Numbered from the stretch's first letter, positions 25,788-34,685 are shown. The stretch: DNA of 43,973 bases from an uncultured Megasphaera sp. (GCA_900540735.1 UQHB01000020.1:1-43973), one strand, 5' to 3'. Notes: generated by a model from the sequence alone, not told the origin. Made by a program: numbers and translations.

Positions 25788-26591
25788 GTGCAACAAAAAG
25801 AACGATTAGACGTGCTCTTAGTGAACCGGGGCCTATCGGAAAGCCGGGAAAAAGCAAAAGCCACGATTATGGCCGGTCTCGTCTTCGTTAAGCAGCAACG
25901 TGTCGATAAAGCAGGGACGAAACTTCCTGTCGATGTAGAAATAGAAGTCAAAGGCAATCCCATTCCGTATGTAGGCCGGGGCGGTCTGAAATTAGAAAAG
26001 GCTATGGAAACCTTTCCTATCGACCTTACTAGTGCGACTATGATGGATATCGGTGCCTCTACGGGCGGCTTTACAGACTGTGCTCTCCAAAAGGGGGCAG
26101 CAAAAGTCTTTGCCGTCGATGTTGGCTATGGCCAGCTCGCGTGGAAACTGCGCACTGATGAACGAGTCATCAATATGGAACGGACCAATATCCGCAACGT
26201 TACGGTCGCTGATATTGGCGAGCCTGTCGATTTTATTTCTATTGACGTATCCTTTATTTCGCTCCTCAAAATCATGCCGACTGTGGCCCCACTCTTGCGT
26301 GACGGCGGCACCATGGTGACGCTCATTAAGCCTCAGTTTGAAGCAGGCCGGGAGTTCGTCGGAAAAGGCGGCATCGTCCGTGACCTGAGCGTCCACGAAG
26401 CGGTCTTAACGCGGGTCATTGCTGGCATTGCCGACTGTGGCATTTCGCCCATTGGTCTGACCTTCTCGCCCATCAAAGGGGCCGACGGAAATATTGAATA
26501 CTTGCTCTATAGCCGTAAAGATACGCCGTGCCATAACGACGTGACCGACGATATGATTACGACAATTGCTCATAAATCTCATGAAATGTAG
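25788..26591 (+). CDS. tlyA: TlyA-family rRNA 2'-O-methyltransferase
   Basis: An N-terminal S4 domain (RLDVLLVNRGLSESREKAKA) precedes a FtsJ-like methyltransferase domain with the SAM loop MMDIGASTGGFTDCALQ (~85) and AVDVGYGQLAW. TlyA methylates 16S and/or 23S rRNA riboses; some homologues have haemolysin annotations that are probably misleading. The start is GTG 25788 with AAAGGAG upstream. It lies in the conserved Firmicute slot before argR-recN. Confidence 0.9.
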   Translation: MQQKERLDVLLVNRGLSESREKAKATIMAGLVFVKQQRVDKAGTKLPVDVEIEVKGNPIPYVGRGGLKLEKAMETFPIDLTSATMMDIGASTGGFTDCALQKGAAKVFAVDVGYGQLAWKLRTDERVINMERTNIRNVTVADIGEPVDFISIDVSFISLLKIMPTVAPLLRDGGTMVTLIKPQFEAGREFVGKGGIVRDLSVHEAVLTRVIAGIADCGISPIGLTFSPIKGADGNIEYLLYSRKDTPCHNDVTDDMITTIAHKSHEM

Positions 26592-26601
26592 GTGAAATCA
26601 T

Positions 26602-27474
26602 ATGCGGATAGGTATTTTTCCAAACTTAGTCAAACGCGAATGTGCGTCTCTTGTACAACAATTAATTAAACTATGCGAACAGTATAATGTAGACTATTAT
26701 TTGCCGGCATACGTCAGCGAAAGTCAGCAGCCTGTGTACCAACATATTCAGGCGGAACATTTACGGCCGCATATGACTATTTATCAATCTATCGACGTCG
26801 CTATGGTGCTCGGCGGGGACGGTACGATTTTAAAAATGGCAAAGCAGTTTGCTAGCGCCGACATTCCTATTTGCGGTGTCAATTTAGGCTCTTTAGGTTT
26901 TCTCTACGAAGTAGAAACGCAAAACTTAAAACATCGCTTCAAAGATATTTTAGACGGCCATTATTTCGTCGAAGATCGCATGATGCTCCAAGGGGATTTA
27001 GCTTTTGATGACGGCTCTATTCAGCCGCTTCCGGCAGCTCTCAATGACATTGTCATCGGTCATGGTAACGTCGGCAAGCTCATTCGCATCGATATGAGCA
27101 TTAATGGCCACTACGTACAGCAGTATCCTGGCGATGGCATTATCGTCTCGACAGCGACAGGCAGTACGGGCTATTCTTTCTCTAGCGGCGGCCCTATCGT
27201 TTCGCCAGACGTTAAATGCATTATGGTGACACCTATTTGCCCGCATTTGCTCCTAAAAATTCCCTTGGTCTTAGCCGAAACGGACGAAGTGAAATTTACT
27301 GTGACCAATAGTCGCAACAGCGTGCGTATTTCCGTCGACGGCATGATGGATCAAGAATTAAATCATTCTATGGCCTTAAAAGTACGGAAAGCCGACCATC
27401 CGCTGAAAGTCATTCGCTTTAACCAAAACTATTTCTACACCAATTTATTTACAAAAATGATGGGGCATGACTAA
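26602..27474 (+). CDS. nadK: NAD kinase
   Basis: NadK phosphorylates NAD to NADP. The motif VLGGDGTILKMAK (~71), NLGSLGFLYEV (~95) and STATGSTGYSFSSGGPIV (~182) are all present; 290 residues is normal. It starts 10 bases after tlyA and its stop overlaps the following ATG by one base. Confidence 0.95.
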   Translation: MRIGIFPNLVKRECASLVQQLIKLCEQYNVDYYLPAYVSESQQPVYQHIQAEHLRPHMTIYQSIDVAMVLGGDGTILKMAKQFASADIPICGVNLGSLGFLYEVETQNLKHRFKDILDGHYFVEDRMMLQGDLAFDDGSIQPLPAALNDIVIGHGNVGKLIRIDMSINGHYVQQYPGDGIIVSTATGSTGYSFSSGGPIVSPDVKCIMVTPICPHLLLKIPLVLAETDEVKFTVTNSRNSVRISVDGMMDQELNHSMALKVRKADHPLKVIRFNQNYFYTNLFTKMMGHD

Positions 27475-28046
27475 TGATGTATCCACTAAAAAATGCCGTA
27501 ACGATGTCGCATTTGATTTTAGAACCTTATGCGGCCCAGGCGAAAACCATCGTTGATATGACTTGTGGTAATGGCCACGATACGCTGTTCCTGGCAAGTC
27601 ATATGCCAGAGGACGCGACGCTCTATGCCTTTGACATCCAGCGTTGTGCTATTGAAGCGACGCAAAAACGGCTGGAAACGGCTGATTTAAGCCATAAACG
27701 GGTCATCTACCAAGAAGGGTCTCACGACATTCTTATCGAAAACTTGACGGATACTCCAGATATTATCGTCTTTAATTTAGGTTATTTGCCGTCTGGAGAC
27801 CATCAAATCCATACAAAAAGTGAAATAACTATAAAAGCTGTAAAAATATGCTTGAATAAACTTGCTATAAATGGGATAATTATGTTAGCGGCATACCCCG
27901 GTACGCCTACAGGTAAAGCGGAAGCAGATGCAGTCCATCAGTTCTTGCAAACTGTACCGCAGCAGGACTTCGATGTATCGACGTGGCAGCCAATCAATCA
28001 GGTCCATTATCCACCAGTGTTGTATATGATGCAGAAAAGAGGGTAA
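27474..28046 (+). CDS. mnmM: tRNA mnm5s2U methyltransferase (YtqB/MnmM family)
   Basis: A class I SAM methyltransferase of the PF06962 type: VDMTCGNGHDTLFLA (~27-41), AFDIQ after the second strand, and FNLGYLPSGDH (~104). Members of this family (YtqB, now MnmM) complete mnm5s2U in the tRNA wobble position in Bacillus. The family match is good; the function is by analogy. A second ATG lies one codon on. It overlaps nadK by one base. Confidence 0.82.
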   Translation: MMYPLKNAVTMSHLILEPYAAQAKTIVDMTCGNGHDTLFLASHMPEDATLYAFDIQRCAIEATQKRLETADLSHKRVIYQEGSHDILIENLTDTPDIIVFNLGYLPSGDHQIHTKSEITIKAVKICLNKLAINGIIMLAAYPGTPTGKAEADAVHQFLQTVPQQDFDVSTWQPINQVHYPPVLYMMQKRG

Positions 28047-28048
28047 AC

Positions 28049-28504
28049 ATGAAAAGATTTCGTTATACAAAAATAAAGGAAATTGTCCAGTCTCGGCCTA
28101 TTGAGACCCAAGAAGAGCTTGCTAAAGCGTTGCAAGAAGAAGGCATTGAAGTAACGCAGGCAACCGTTTCTCGTGACATCAAAGAATTGATGCTCATTAA
28201 GGTTCCGACCAGTGACGGCCACTATCGCTATGCGCTTTCGCCGGAACAGAATATGCTCATGTCGAAAAATCGCATGGCTCGCTTGTTCCAAGATTCTATC
28301 GTCCGTGTCGATTCGGCCTTTAACCAAATCGTCATCCATACTCTCCCTGGCTCAGCGAGCATGGTAGCGTCGGCTATTGACCATGCGAAATGGGAAAGCG
28401 TCATTGGCACCATTGCCGGCGATGACACGATTGTTATTTTCTCCAATAACATGGACATGGTACCGCAACTGACGAAATTAGTCGTTTCCTTAATGAAAGA
28501 ATGA
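28049..28504 (+). CDS. argR: Arginine repressor
   Basis: ArgR is a winged-helix regulator that, as an arginine-bound hexamer, represses arginine synthesis genes. The N-terminal DNA-binding part includes ETQEELAKALQEEGIEVTQATVSRDIKEL (named by its ends, ~20-48); the C-terminal oligomer/arginine domain has HTLPGSASMVASAIDHA and GDDTI. I chose ATG 28049 (151 residues) after GAGGG, 22 codons into the open frame. The pair argR-recN is typical of Firmicutes. Confidence 0.95.
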   Translation: MKRFRYTKIKEIVQSRPIETQEELAKALQEEGIEVTQATVSRDIKELMLIKVPTSDGHYRYALSPEQNMLMSKNRMARLFQDSIVRVDSAFNQIVIHTLPGSASMVASAIDHAKWESVIGTIAGDDTIVIFSNNMDMVPQLTKLVVSLMKE

Positions 28505-28511
28505 GGCTCGT

Positions 28512-30218
28512 ATGCTGCAATCGCTGCACATTCATAATTTTGCCTTAATTGAAGATTTACATATTACCTTTGGCGAAGGCGTGACTATTTTTACTGGTGA
28601 AACCGGTGCCGGTAAATCTATCTTGCTCGATGCCATTGGCATGCTGGCTGGAAAACGCGCTTCAGCAACGTTCGTGCGTCACGGCACGGATGCTTTCCTT
28701 GTTGAAGGCGCGTTCTTTTTTTCCGGTCATGATGATGAATTAAAAGAATTATTAGTCGAAAACCATATTGAAGAAGAGGGCACGCAGCTCATCATTTCCA
28801 GGCAGTTCCATAAGAGCGGCCGCGGGACGATTCTCGTCAATGGGACCCTCGTGCCGACGGCAGTCCTGAAAAAAATCGGCGACCATTTGCTCGATATTCA
28901 CGGCCAATTTGACAACCGCTTGATTTTCGACCCGTCGTATCACGTACAGATTTTAGATAGCTTGACACCAGAGCTGGAAGCGGCACGGGATGAATACGAC
29001 AGCCTCTATCAAGACTGGAAACACGTAGTTCAGCAAATGCAGGAACTGCGGCGCAACGAAAGCGAAAAGGCGCGCATGCTGAGCATCTTAGAATTTCAAA
29101 TCAAAGAAATCGAAGGAGCTAACTTGCGCGAAGGAGAAAACGAAGAGCTCGAGCAAAAGGTCAAGAAGGCCTCTCATGCAGAGCACATCAAAAATTATTT
29201 AAAAGATTCGCTCTTTGCCCTCGAAGGGGGAGAACGACAGCACGGCGTTATAGAGTCCTTAGAGCTCATGCAGCGCAATCTGGAAAAGGCCTCGGCCTAT
29301 GATGAAACCTTCCAAACGATTGCGGCGAAAGTGGAAACCATTTCGTATGAAGTCGAAGAAATTCACGACAGCCTCATGAGTTATGCTGATTCTTTTGATT
29401 TTGATGAACACGCTCTTGATGCGATGCAGTCGCGCTTAGCAGCCATTGAAAAGCTGCGCCGTAAGTACGGTGCGACTGTAGCAGATATATTGGCCTTTTT
29501 AGCGAAATCAAAGGCCGAATACGACAAGCTCGACCAGTCCGAAGGGCATTTGCAGGCGTTGCAACAAGAATGTACTGTTAAAGAAAAAGCCTTGCGTCAG
29601 CAAGGCAAGGTATTACTTGATTTGCGCTTGCAAGCAGACAAGTCCTTTCGCCAGTCTATGGGAGCGGCTTTGCGGAAACTCGGCATGCCGAATAGCTCTA
29701 TTGCCTTTCACATCGTGCCTATGGAAGAGATTACGCCTGATGGCGCGGCAGCGATTGAGCTCTATTTCTCGGCAAACGTTGGCGAAGCCATGCAGCCTTT
29801 GGCGAAGATTGCTTCTGGCGGTGAAGTGTCACGTATTGCTTTGGCCTTAAAGACGGCGAGCCGTGACTTACTGCTAGGACGGACTATGATTTTCGATGAA
29901 ATCGATGTCGGGATTAGTGGGCAAACGGGCCTGCAAGTAGCGGACCACATTCGCCAGCTGCGGACAAATGGCCAAGTCTTTTGTATTACCCATTTGCCGC
30001 AGACTGCTTCCATTGCAGACCATCATTATTTCCTTTTCAAAGAAGAAGTGGAAGGCCGGACGGTGACGCAAATCCGGAAATTGTCTGATGGCGAACATAT
30101 CCTAGAAATTGCCCGCATGTTTGCCGGTAACGATGCGACGAAGGCCAGCATCGAAGCGGCACGGCAGCTCGTCGAGCAAGTACACGCGTCTCGTGCGAGT
30201 GGGACAGTGTCTACTTGA
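28512..30218 (+). CDS. recN: DNA repair protein RecN
   Basis: RecN is an SMC-like ATPase acting at double-strand breaks. Walker A GETGAGKS (~29-36), a long coiled coil (~155-360), the ABC signature IASGGEVSRIALALK (~435) and Walker B MIFDEIDVGISG (~458) are all intact; 568 residues is normal. It starts 7 bases after argR. Confidence 0.95.
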   Translation: MLQSLHIHNFALIEDLHITFGEGVTIFTGETGAGKSILLDAIGMLAGKRASATFVRHGTDAFLVEGAFFFSGHDDELKELLVENHIEEEGTQLIISRQFHKSGRGTILVNGTLVPTAVLKKIGDHLLDIHGQFDNRLIFDPSYHVQILDSLTPELEAARDEYDSLYQDWKHVVQQMQELRRNESEKARMLSILEFQIKEIEGANLREGENEELEQKVKKASHAEHIKNYLKDSLFALEGGERQHGVIESLELMQRNLEKASAYDETFQTIAAKVETISYEVEEIHDSLMSYADSFDFDEHALDAMQSRLAAIEKLRRKYGATVADILAFLAKSKAEYDKLDQSEGHLQALQQECTVKEKALRQQGKVLLDLRLQADKSFRQSMGAALRKLGMPNSSIAFHIVPMEEITPDGAAAIELYFSANVGEAMQPLAKIASGGEVSRIALALKTASRDLLLGRTMIFDEIDVGISGQTGLQVADHIRQLRTNGQVFCITHLPQTASIADHHYFLFKEEVEGRTVTQIRKLSDGEHILEIARMFAGNDATKASIEAARQLVEQVHASRASGTVST

Positions 30219-30243
30219 CTAGTATAGATGATAGGTATATGAT
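30215..30243 (+). promoter_or_regulatory. Promoter of dapB-asd-dapA
   Basis: TTGACT (30215-30220), a 17-base spacer and TATGAT (30238-30243) overlap the recN stop codon and lie ~40 bases before dapB. It is a good consensus match. Confidence 0.7.
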
Positions 30244-30280
30244 AAAAGAAATTTTAGTATCTTAAAGGAGGAATATCCGA

Positions 30281-31078
30281 ATGTTACGCGTATTAGTAAA
30301 CGGCGCAGACGGCCGTATGGGAAGCGAAGTCGTCAAAGCCGTTCATGCAGATAAAGACTTAGAAGTAGTAGGTGGTGTGAGCATTACCCATGTCGGTGAA
30401 GACGTAGGGACTGCTGCTGGTATAGCACCGCTTGGTTTTCCCATTCACGGTGATTTAAAAACGGCTTTAGAAAATACGAAACCAGACGTTGTCGTCGATT
30501 TTACGACACCTCTCGTTATTTACAATAATGTCAAAACTTGCATCGACGCAGGTGTAAACGTCGTCGTTGGGACTACAGGCCTTACGGCAGCACAGCGGGA
30601 CGAACTGGGCAAAGCTGTTGAAGCCAAAGGCACGAGCGTCTTTATTGCGCCGAATTTCTCCATCGGTGCTGTGATGATGATGAAAATCTCTGCAGAAGTA
30701 GCGCCCTATTTACCAGACGTAGAAATTATTGAACTCCATCACAACAACAAATTAGATGCGCCGTCTGGCACAGCTATTATGACAGCGAATAAAATTGCTG
30801 CTGCCCGCGAAGCTGCTGGCGCAGTACCTGCTCCGGATAAAACGCACGAAAGCCTCGACGGTGCTCGCGGTGCCAAAGTAGATGGCATTGCTATTCACAG
30901 CGTCCGTCTGCCAGGCTATATTGCACACCAGCAAGTATTATTCGGTGGCTACGGTGAATTATTGACGATTCGTCACGACTCTATGGACCGTAAATCCTTC
31001 ATGCCTGGCGTCGTCTTAGCTGTGAAAAAAGTAAGTTCTCGTAAAGGTCTGACCTTTGGCCTTGAAAATTACTTATAA
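30281..31078 (+). CDS. dapB: 4-hydroxy-tetrahydrodipicolinate reductase
   Basis: DapB reduces the dihydrodipicolinate precursor with NAD(P)H in lysine and diaminopimelate synthesis. The nucleotide loop VNGADGRMGSEV (~6-17), VGTTGLTAAQ (~98) and the active-site segment ELHHNNKLDAPSGTA (~148) are intact. Length 265 is usual. It is the first gene of a three-gene operon and has AAAGGAGG upstream. Confidence 0.95.
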   Translation: MLRVLVNGADGRMGSEVVKAVHADKDLEVVGGVSITHVGEDVGTAAGIAPLGFPIHGDLKTALENTKPDVVVDFTTPLVIYNNVKTCIDAGVNVVVGTTGLTAAQRDELGKAVEAKGTSVFIAPNFSIGAVMMMKISAEVAPYLPDVEIIELHHNNKLDAPSGTAIMTANKIAAAREAAGAVPAPDKTHESLDGARGAKVDGIAIHSVRLPGYIAHQQVLFGGYGELLTIRHDSMDRKSFMPGVVLAVKKVSSRKGLTFGLENYL

Positions 31079-31096
31079 GAGAGAAGGATGATTGTT

Positions 31097-32134
31097 ATGT
31101 CAAAGAAACCAGTAGTAGCAATTTTAGGGGCCACCGGTGCTGTAGGCCATGAATTTATCCGTTTAATTGAAGAAAGGAATTTCCCATATAGCGAATTGAA
31201 ATTATTAGCGTCGTCCCGGTCGGCTGGTAAGAAAATGAACGTAAACGGCAAAGAATATACCATTGAAGAAGCTAAACCAGAATCTTTCGACGGCGTTGAT
31301 ATTGGTTTATTCGCTGGCGGTTCGGTCAGCAAAACCTTAGGGCCAGAAGCTGCTAAACGGGGATGTGTCGTTATCGATAACTCGTCGACCTTCCGTATGG
31401 ACCCGGACGTACCTCTCGTCGTTCCGGAAGTCAATCCAGAAGATATTTCGTGGCATAAAGGCATTATTGCCAACCCGAACTGCTCGACCATTATCATGCT
31501 TATGGCGTTGAAACCGATTTATGATTTATCGCCTATTAAAAAAATTGTCGTTTCTACGTACCAAGCTGTATCCGGCGCTGGCATCGAAGGCATTGACGAA
31601 TTAAAAGACGAAACGAAAGCATATCTCGAAGGCAAAGAAATGGAACCGCACATTTTGCCGAGCAAGAGCTTGCCGAAACACTATCCTATTGCGTTCAACT
31701 TGATTCCGCAAATCGATAAATTCATGGAAAATGACTATACAAAAGAAGAAATGAAAATGGTCAACGAAACACATAAAATTTTCCATGATGATTCCATTGC
31801 CGTTACGCCGACGACGGTCCGTGTACCGGTTTTCCGCAGCCATGCCGAATCCGTCATGGTCGAAACAGCCGATGCACTTACTGTAGACGCTGTGAAAAAG
31901 GCTATTAATGCTTTCCCAGGCGCACAAGTCCTTGATAATCCGGCTGAAATGGAATATCCTATGCCCCTCTATACATCGGAAAAATACGACTGCTACGTAG
32001 GCCGTATCCGTAAGGATTTATATAATCCTAAGGCTATCAATCTCTGGGTAACAGGCGACCAAATCCGCAAAGGTGCTGCCCTCAATGCCTTGCAGATTGC
32101 AGAATATATGCTCGACCACGACATGATTAAATAA
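31097..32134 (+). CDS. asd: Aspartate-semialdehyde dehydrogenase
   Basis: Asd makes aspartate semialdehyde from aspartyl phosphate, the branch point to lysine, threonine and methionine. VAILGATGAVGHEF (~7-20) binds NADP, ANPNCSTI (~128) holds the catalytic Cys, and VPVFRSHAESV (~245) the catalytic His. I prefer ATG 31097 (345 residues) since GAAGG is nine bases upstream; ATG 31088 overlaps that site. Confidence 0.95.
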   Translation: MSKKPVVAILGATGAVGHEFIRLIEERNFPYSELKLLASSRSAGKKMNVNGKEYTIEEAKPESFDGVDIGLFAGGSVSKTLGPEAAKRGCVVIDNSSTFRMDPDVPLVVPEVNPEDISWHKGIIANPNCSTIIMLMALKPIYDLSPIKKIVVSTYQAVSGAGIEGIDELKDETKAYLEGKEMEPHILPSKSLPKHYPIAFNLIPQIDKFMENDYTKEEMKMVNETHKIFHDDSIAVTPTTVRVPVFRSHAESVMVETADALTVDAVKKAINAFPGAQVLDNPAEMEYPMPLYTSEKYDCYVGRIRKDLYNPKAINLWVTGDQIRKGAALNALQIAEYMLDHDMIK

Positions 32135-32146
32135 GGAGGAGTGGCA

Positions 32147-33031
32147 ATGTTAACGTATGGAAATGTCCTTACGGCGATGATTACGCCCTTTAACGAAGAC
32201 CAGTCAGTCAATTATGAAGGGGCTGTCCAATTAGCCAAACATTTGACAGCTCACGGCTCTGACGGTATCTTAGTCGCTGGCACAACCGGTGAAGGTGCTA
32301 CGATGACGGCAGAAGAACGGAAACAATTATTCAAAGTTATCGTCGATGCAGTCGGTGATAAAGTCCTCGTCATGGGCAATGTTGGTACGAATAATACGGC
32401 GCAGACTATCGAATTTGCTAAAGAAGCAGAAGAAACAGGTGTCGATGCGTTGCTCGTCATCGTGCCGTACTATAACAAACCGAACCAAGATGGCTGTTAT
32501 GCTCACTTTGCAGCTGTTGCAGAAACAACGAAACTGCCTATTTTCATCTACAACGTCCCAGGTCGTACAGGCGGCCGGATTTTGCCGGAAACAGTCGTAA
32601 AATTAGCGAAGACATACAAAAACATTGTAGGCATCAAAGAAGCTAGCGGTGACCTCGAAGCAGCGACGATTATTGCCCGTGATACGCCCGATACGTTCCA
32701 CGTCTATAGTGGTGACGATGCCTTGACGTTGCCCTTGCTTTCTGTAGGCAGCGAAGGCATTATCAGCGTTTCGTCCCATATCATTGGCGACCAAATGAAT
32801 GAAATCGTTCAGGCTTATAAAGACGGAAATGTGAAGAAAGCTAAAGAATTGCATCAGAAATATTTGCCTGTTATGACAGGTCTCTTCTATACGGTCAACC
32901 CGACTCCGGTCAAAGCGTGCCTGAATATTTTAGGCCTCCCAGCTGGCCCGTTCCGCCTGCCTATGGTCGACGCTACACCGGAAAAGAAGGAGTTCCTCAA
33001 AGACATGATGAAAGATGCTGGTGTCTTGTAA
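32147..33031 (+). CDS. dapA: 4-hydroxy-tetrahydrodipicolinate synthase
   Basis: DapA condenses pyruvate with aspartate semialdehyde, feeding DapB. GTTGEGATM (~43), FIYNVPGRTGG with the conserved Tyr (~131) and IVGIKEASGD with the Schiff-base Lys (~160) are present; 294 residues from ATG 32147, which has AAGGAGGAG upstream. It closes the operon dapB-asd-dapA; the tRNA-Arg promoter begins within ten bases of its stop. Confidence 0.95.
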   Translation: MLTYGNVLTAMITPFNEDQSVNYEGAVQLAKHLTAHGSDGILVAGTTGEGATMTAEERKQLFKVIVDAVGDKVLVMGNVGTNNTAQTIEFAKEAEETGVDALLVIVPYYNKPNQDGCYAHFAAVAETTKLPIFIYNVPGRTGGRILPETVVKLAKTYKNIVGIKEASGDLEAATIIARDTPDTFHVYSGDDALTLPLLSVGSEGIISVSSHIIGDQMNEIVQAYKDGNVKKAKELHQKYLPVMTGLFYTVNPTPVKACLNILGLPAGPFRLPMVDATPEKKEFLKDMMKDAGVL

Positions 33032-33038
33032 ATTTTTC

Positions 33039-33067
33039 TTGACAAATAGTGTATCTTTTAGTAAACT
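33039..33067 (+). promoter_or_regulatory. Promoter of tRNA-Arg(ACG)
   Basis: TTGACA (33039-33044), a 17-base spacer and TAAACT (33062-33067), about 30 bases upstream of the tRNA. Confidence 0.8.
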
Positions 33068-33096
33068 ATATGAGTCGCAAGTGATGTGGCTCATAT

Positions 33097-33173
33097 GACT
33101 CGGTAGCTCAGCTGGATAGAGTGACTGACTACGAATCAGTAGGTCTAGGGTTCGAATCCCTACCGGGTCACCA
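33097..33173 (+). tRNA. tRNA-Arg(ACG)
   Basis: Acceptor arms GACTCGG / CCGGGTC, anticodon loop CTACGAA (anticodon ACG, normally deaminated to ICG), T-loop GTTCGAATC, CCA encoded. Confidence 0.96.
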
Positions 33174-33180
33174 ATAAATT

Positions 33181-33215
33181 CCCCTTGTCACATGTTGTGG
33201 CAAGGGGATGTTTTT
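33181..33215 (+). terminator. Hairpin with T run between tRNA-Arg and tRNA-Leu
   Basis: Stem CCCCTTG / CAAGGGG with extra pairing (TCACA / TGTGG) inside, then ATGTTTTTA. It should terminate the tRNA-Arg transcript or attenuate readthrough into tRNA-Leu. Confidence 0.72.
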
Positions 33216-33217
33216 AT

Positions 33218-33301
33218 GCGAGTGTGGCGGAATGGCAGACGCACCAGACTTAGAATCTGGCGTCTTACGACGTAAGGGTTCAAATCCCTTCACTCGCACC
33301 A
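33218..33301 (+). tRNA. tRNA-Leu(TAG), host attachment site of the prophage
   Basis: A class II tRNA with acceptor arms GCGAGTG / CACTCGC, anticodon loop CTTAGAA (anticodon TAG), a variable arm (CGTCTTACGACG) and CCA encoded. The integrase gene starts the foreign DNA right after its 3' end, so the tRNA 3' half is the probable attB core, restored by the prophage end. The second att copy is outside the window. Confidence 0.95.
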
Positions 33302-33305
33302 CGTA

Positions 33306-33339
33306 GGCACTGTCTGTGTTTTCAGGCAGTGCCTTTTTT
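33306..33339 (+). terminator. Terminator after tRNA-Leu
   Basis: GGCACTGTCTG / CAGGCAGTGCC stem followed by six T residues, five bases past the CCA end. It may also serve the convergent integrase gene. Confidence 0.88.
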
Positions 33340-33340
33340 A

Positions 33341-33385
33341 TTTGACATCATAATATCTAGTGTCTTTGACATCATTTTGACATCA
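33341..33385. repeat. Three copies of TTTGACATCA: candidate integrase arm-type sites
   Basis: Exact 10-mers lie at 33341-33350, 33365-33374 and 33376-33385, between the att tRNA and the integrase stop codon. The last two are 11 bases apart, about one helical turn. This is where tyrosine integrases with an N-terminal arm-binding domain bind; the assignment is inference from position and repetition. Confidence 0.6.
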
Positions 33386-33398
33386 TCTCAAAATACAA

Positions 33399-34475
33399 TT
33401 AGATTAATTTAGCCAGTTTGTCAACCACATTTTCTTCTATGTCTGGAACGATATGACTGTATATATCCATAGTTTGTTGGTATGTTGAATGACCTAGACG
33501 ATGTTGGATAACTTTGAAATGGACACCAGCTAAGAGCAATAGCGTAGCGTGGGTGTGACGCAAAACATGAAAGGTAAAGTAAGGAAGATTCGCTTCCTTT
33601 TTGTACTTCGTGGCCGTATGGCTGATGTATTTAGGGTCATATGGTTTGCCGTCGGGACGAGCAAAGAGCAAGTCATTATTTTCGTATGTCTTGGCTTGTA
33701 ATCGTTCTTGGTAGGTAATGGCCTTTTGGCGGTGAATCACTGCCATTGTTTTTTTATCAACAGAAATCGTGCGACGAGATGACTTGTTTTTGGTTGTGGG
33801 AGAGATAACAACCGTATTGTTAATGGTCAATACCGTTTGATTGACTGAAATGGTTTCATCTTTTTCGTTAATGTCTGACATTCTAAGGCCTAATATTTCG
33901 GAACGACGTAAACCAGTATACAAGGCTACCCAATATAGGTTATAATGTTTAGGGTTTTGGATTACAGACAACAGCCGTTGCGCTTCCTCTTTGGTGAGTG
34001 CGACGGCTTTCGTCTTTTCCGTTTTAGGGAGCTTTACACCGAGCATAGGGGATTTACCTATGAGCCCATCGGCAACGGCCTGATTTAAGGCAATACGAGC
34101 CACTGAAAGGGCATACTGCACCGTACGATGGCTTAGTCCACGGCCTAATAAGTCTGAAATCAAAGAGCGGAACATAAGCGGTTTCAAATCAATCAGCCTA
34201 ATCTTTGCCATGCTGGGAAGAATATAACGACGTAGCTCCTGCGTGTAGGACTCGAACGTATTGGGAGTCAGTGAACTTCTCGCACCTCGCAACCAAATGG
34301 CCAGCCATTGCCCAAAAGTAAGATTTTCATCTATATTAGGGGCATCACGAAGGTAGTCAAGGTATTTCTTTTTCTTTTCTTGCGCTTCCTTGACGTTTTT
34401 ACCATAGAAATATTTGCGTTTTCCGTCAATAACGGCGCTAACTTGTACGCGGCCGTCAGCTCTTTTCTTTGCCAT
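33399..34475 (-). CDS. int: Phage tyrosine integrase
   Basis: The 358-residue recombinase has an N-terminal arm-binding domain (KKRADGRVQVSAVIDGKRKY), a core-binding SAM-like domain (~60-150) and a catalytic domain. Catalytic residues are visible: Arg in YTGLRRSEILGL (~190), Lys in TTKNKSSRR (~230), HVLRHTHA (~305), HRLGHST (~328) and the nucleophile Tyr in MDIYSHI (~340). It integrates the element into the adjacent tRNA-Leu gene. The ATG has AAAGGAG at 8-10 bases. No gene is upstream of it on the minus strand for ~250 bases. Confidence 0.93.
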   Translation of the reverse strand: MAKKRADGRVQVSAVIDGKRKYFYGKNVKEAQEKKKKYLDYLRDAPNIDENLTFGQWLAIWLRGARSSLTPNTFESYTQELRRYILPSMAKIRLIDLKPLMFRSLISDLLGRGLSHRTVQYALSVARIALNQAVADGLIGKSPMLGVKLPKTEKTKAVALTKEEAQRLLSVIQNPKHYNLYWVALYTGLRRSEILGLRMSDINEKDETISVNQTVLTINNTVVISPTTKNKSSRRTISVDKKTMAVIHRQKAITYQERLQAKTYENNDLLFARPDGKPYDPKYISHTATKYKKEANLPYFTFHVLRHTHATLLLLAGVHFKVIQHRLGHSTYQQTMDIYSHIVPDIEENVVDKLAKLI

Positions 34476-34530
34476 AAAATCAGCTCCTTTATAATTGGCA
34501 TAAAATGGGCTGATTGTGATATACTATTAA

Positions 34531-34620
34531 TGTAAATCAGTCCAGATAGGGGATTTACAAGATAACTGAATACCGTAGATACGGAATTGCCGCCAGCTGC
34601 TTTGGCGGCTTTTTCCGTAT
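34531..34620 (+). ncRNA. Structured segment upstream of int: possible small RNA or attenuator
   Basis: The gap between int and the Abi gene holds no ORF but two hairpins. GTAAATC / GATTTAC (34531-34558) is followed by a nested stem, outer ACGGAA / TTCCGT and inner GCCGCCA / TGGCGGC with five T residues after it (34580-34620), a good plus-strand terminator. A TATACT box lies at about 34519. A short plus-strand RNA is therefore possible; transcription is not shown. Confidence 0.35.
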
Positions 34621-34652
34621 ATAGACCATTTTCTTGGACTCACGAAAATGGT

Positions 34653-34685
34653 ATTGCACAGTAGATGCACACTTCATGCACAGTA
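34653..34685. repeat. Left 33-bp direct repeat flanking the ncRNA-Abi module
   Basis: It matches 35822-35854 at 28 of 33 positions and is built of three TGCACA-type units (ATTGCACAGTA, TGCACAC, TGCACAGTA). Confidence 0.8.

Noticed and set aside
30219..30280. Lysine riboswitch before dapB
   Set aside because: Too short for the lysine aptamer (~170 bases); only a promoter and ribosome-binding site are visible.
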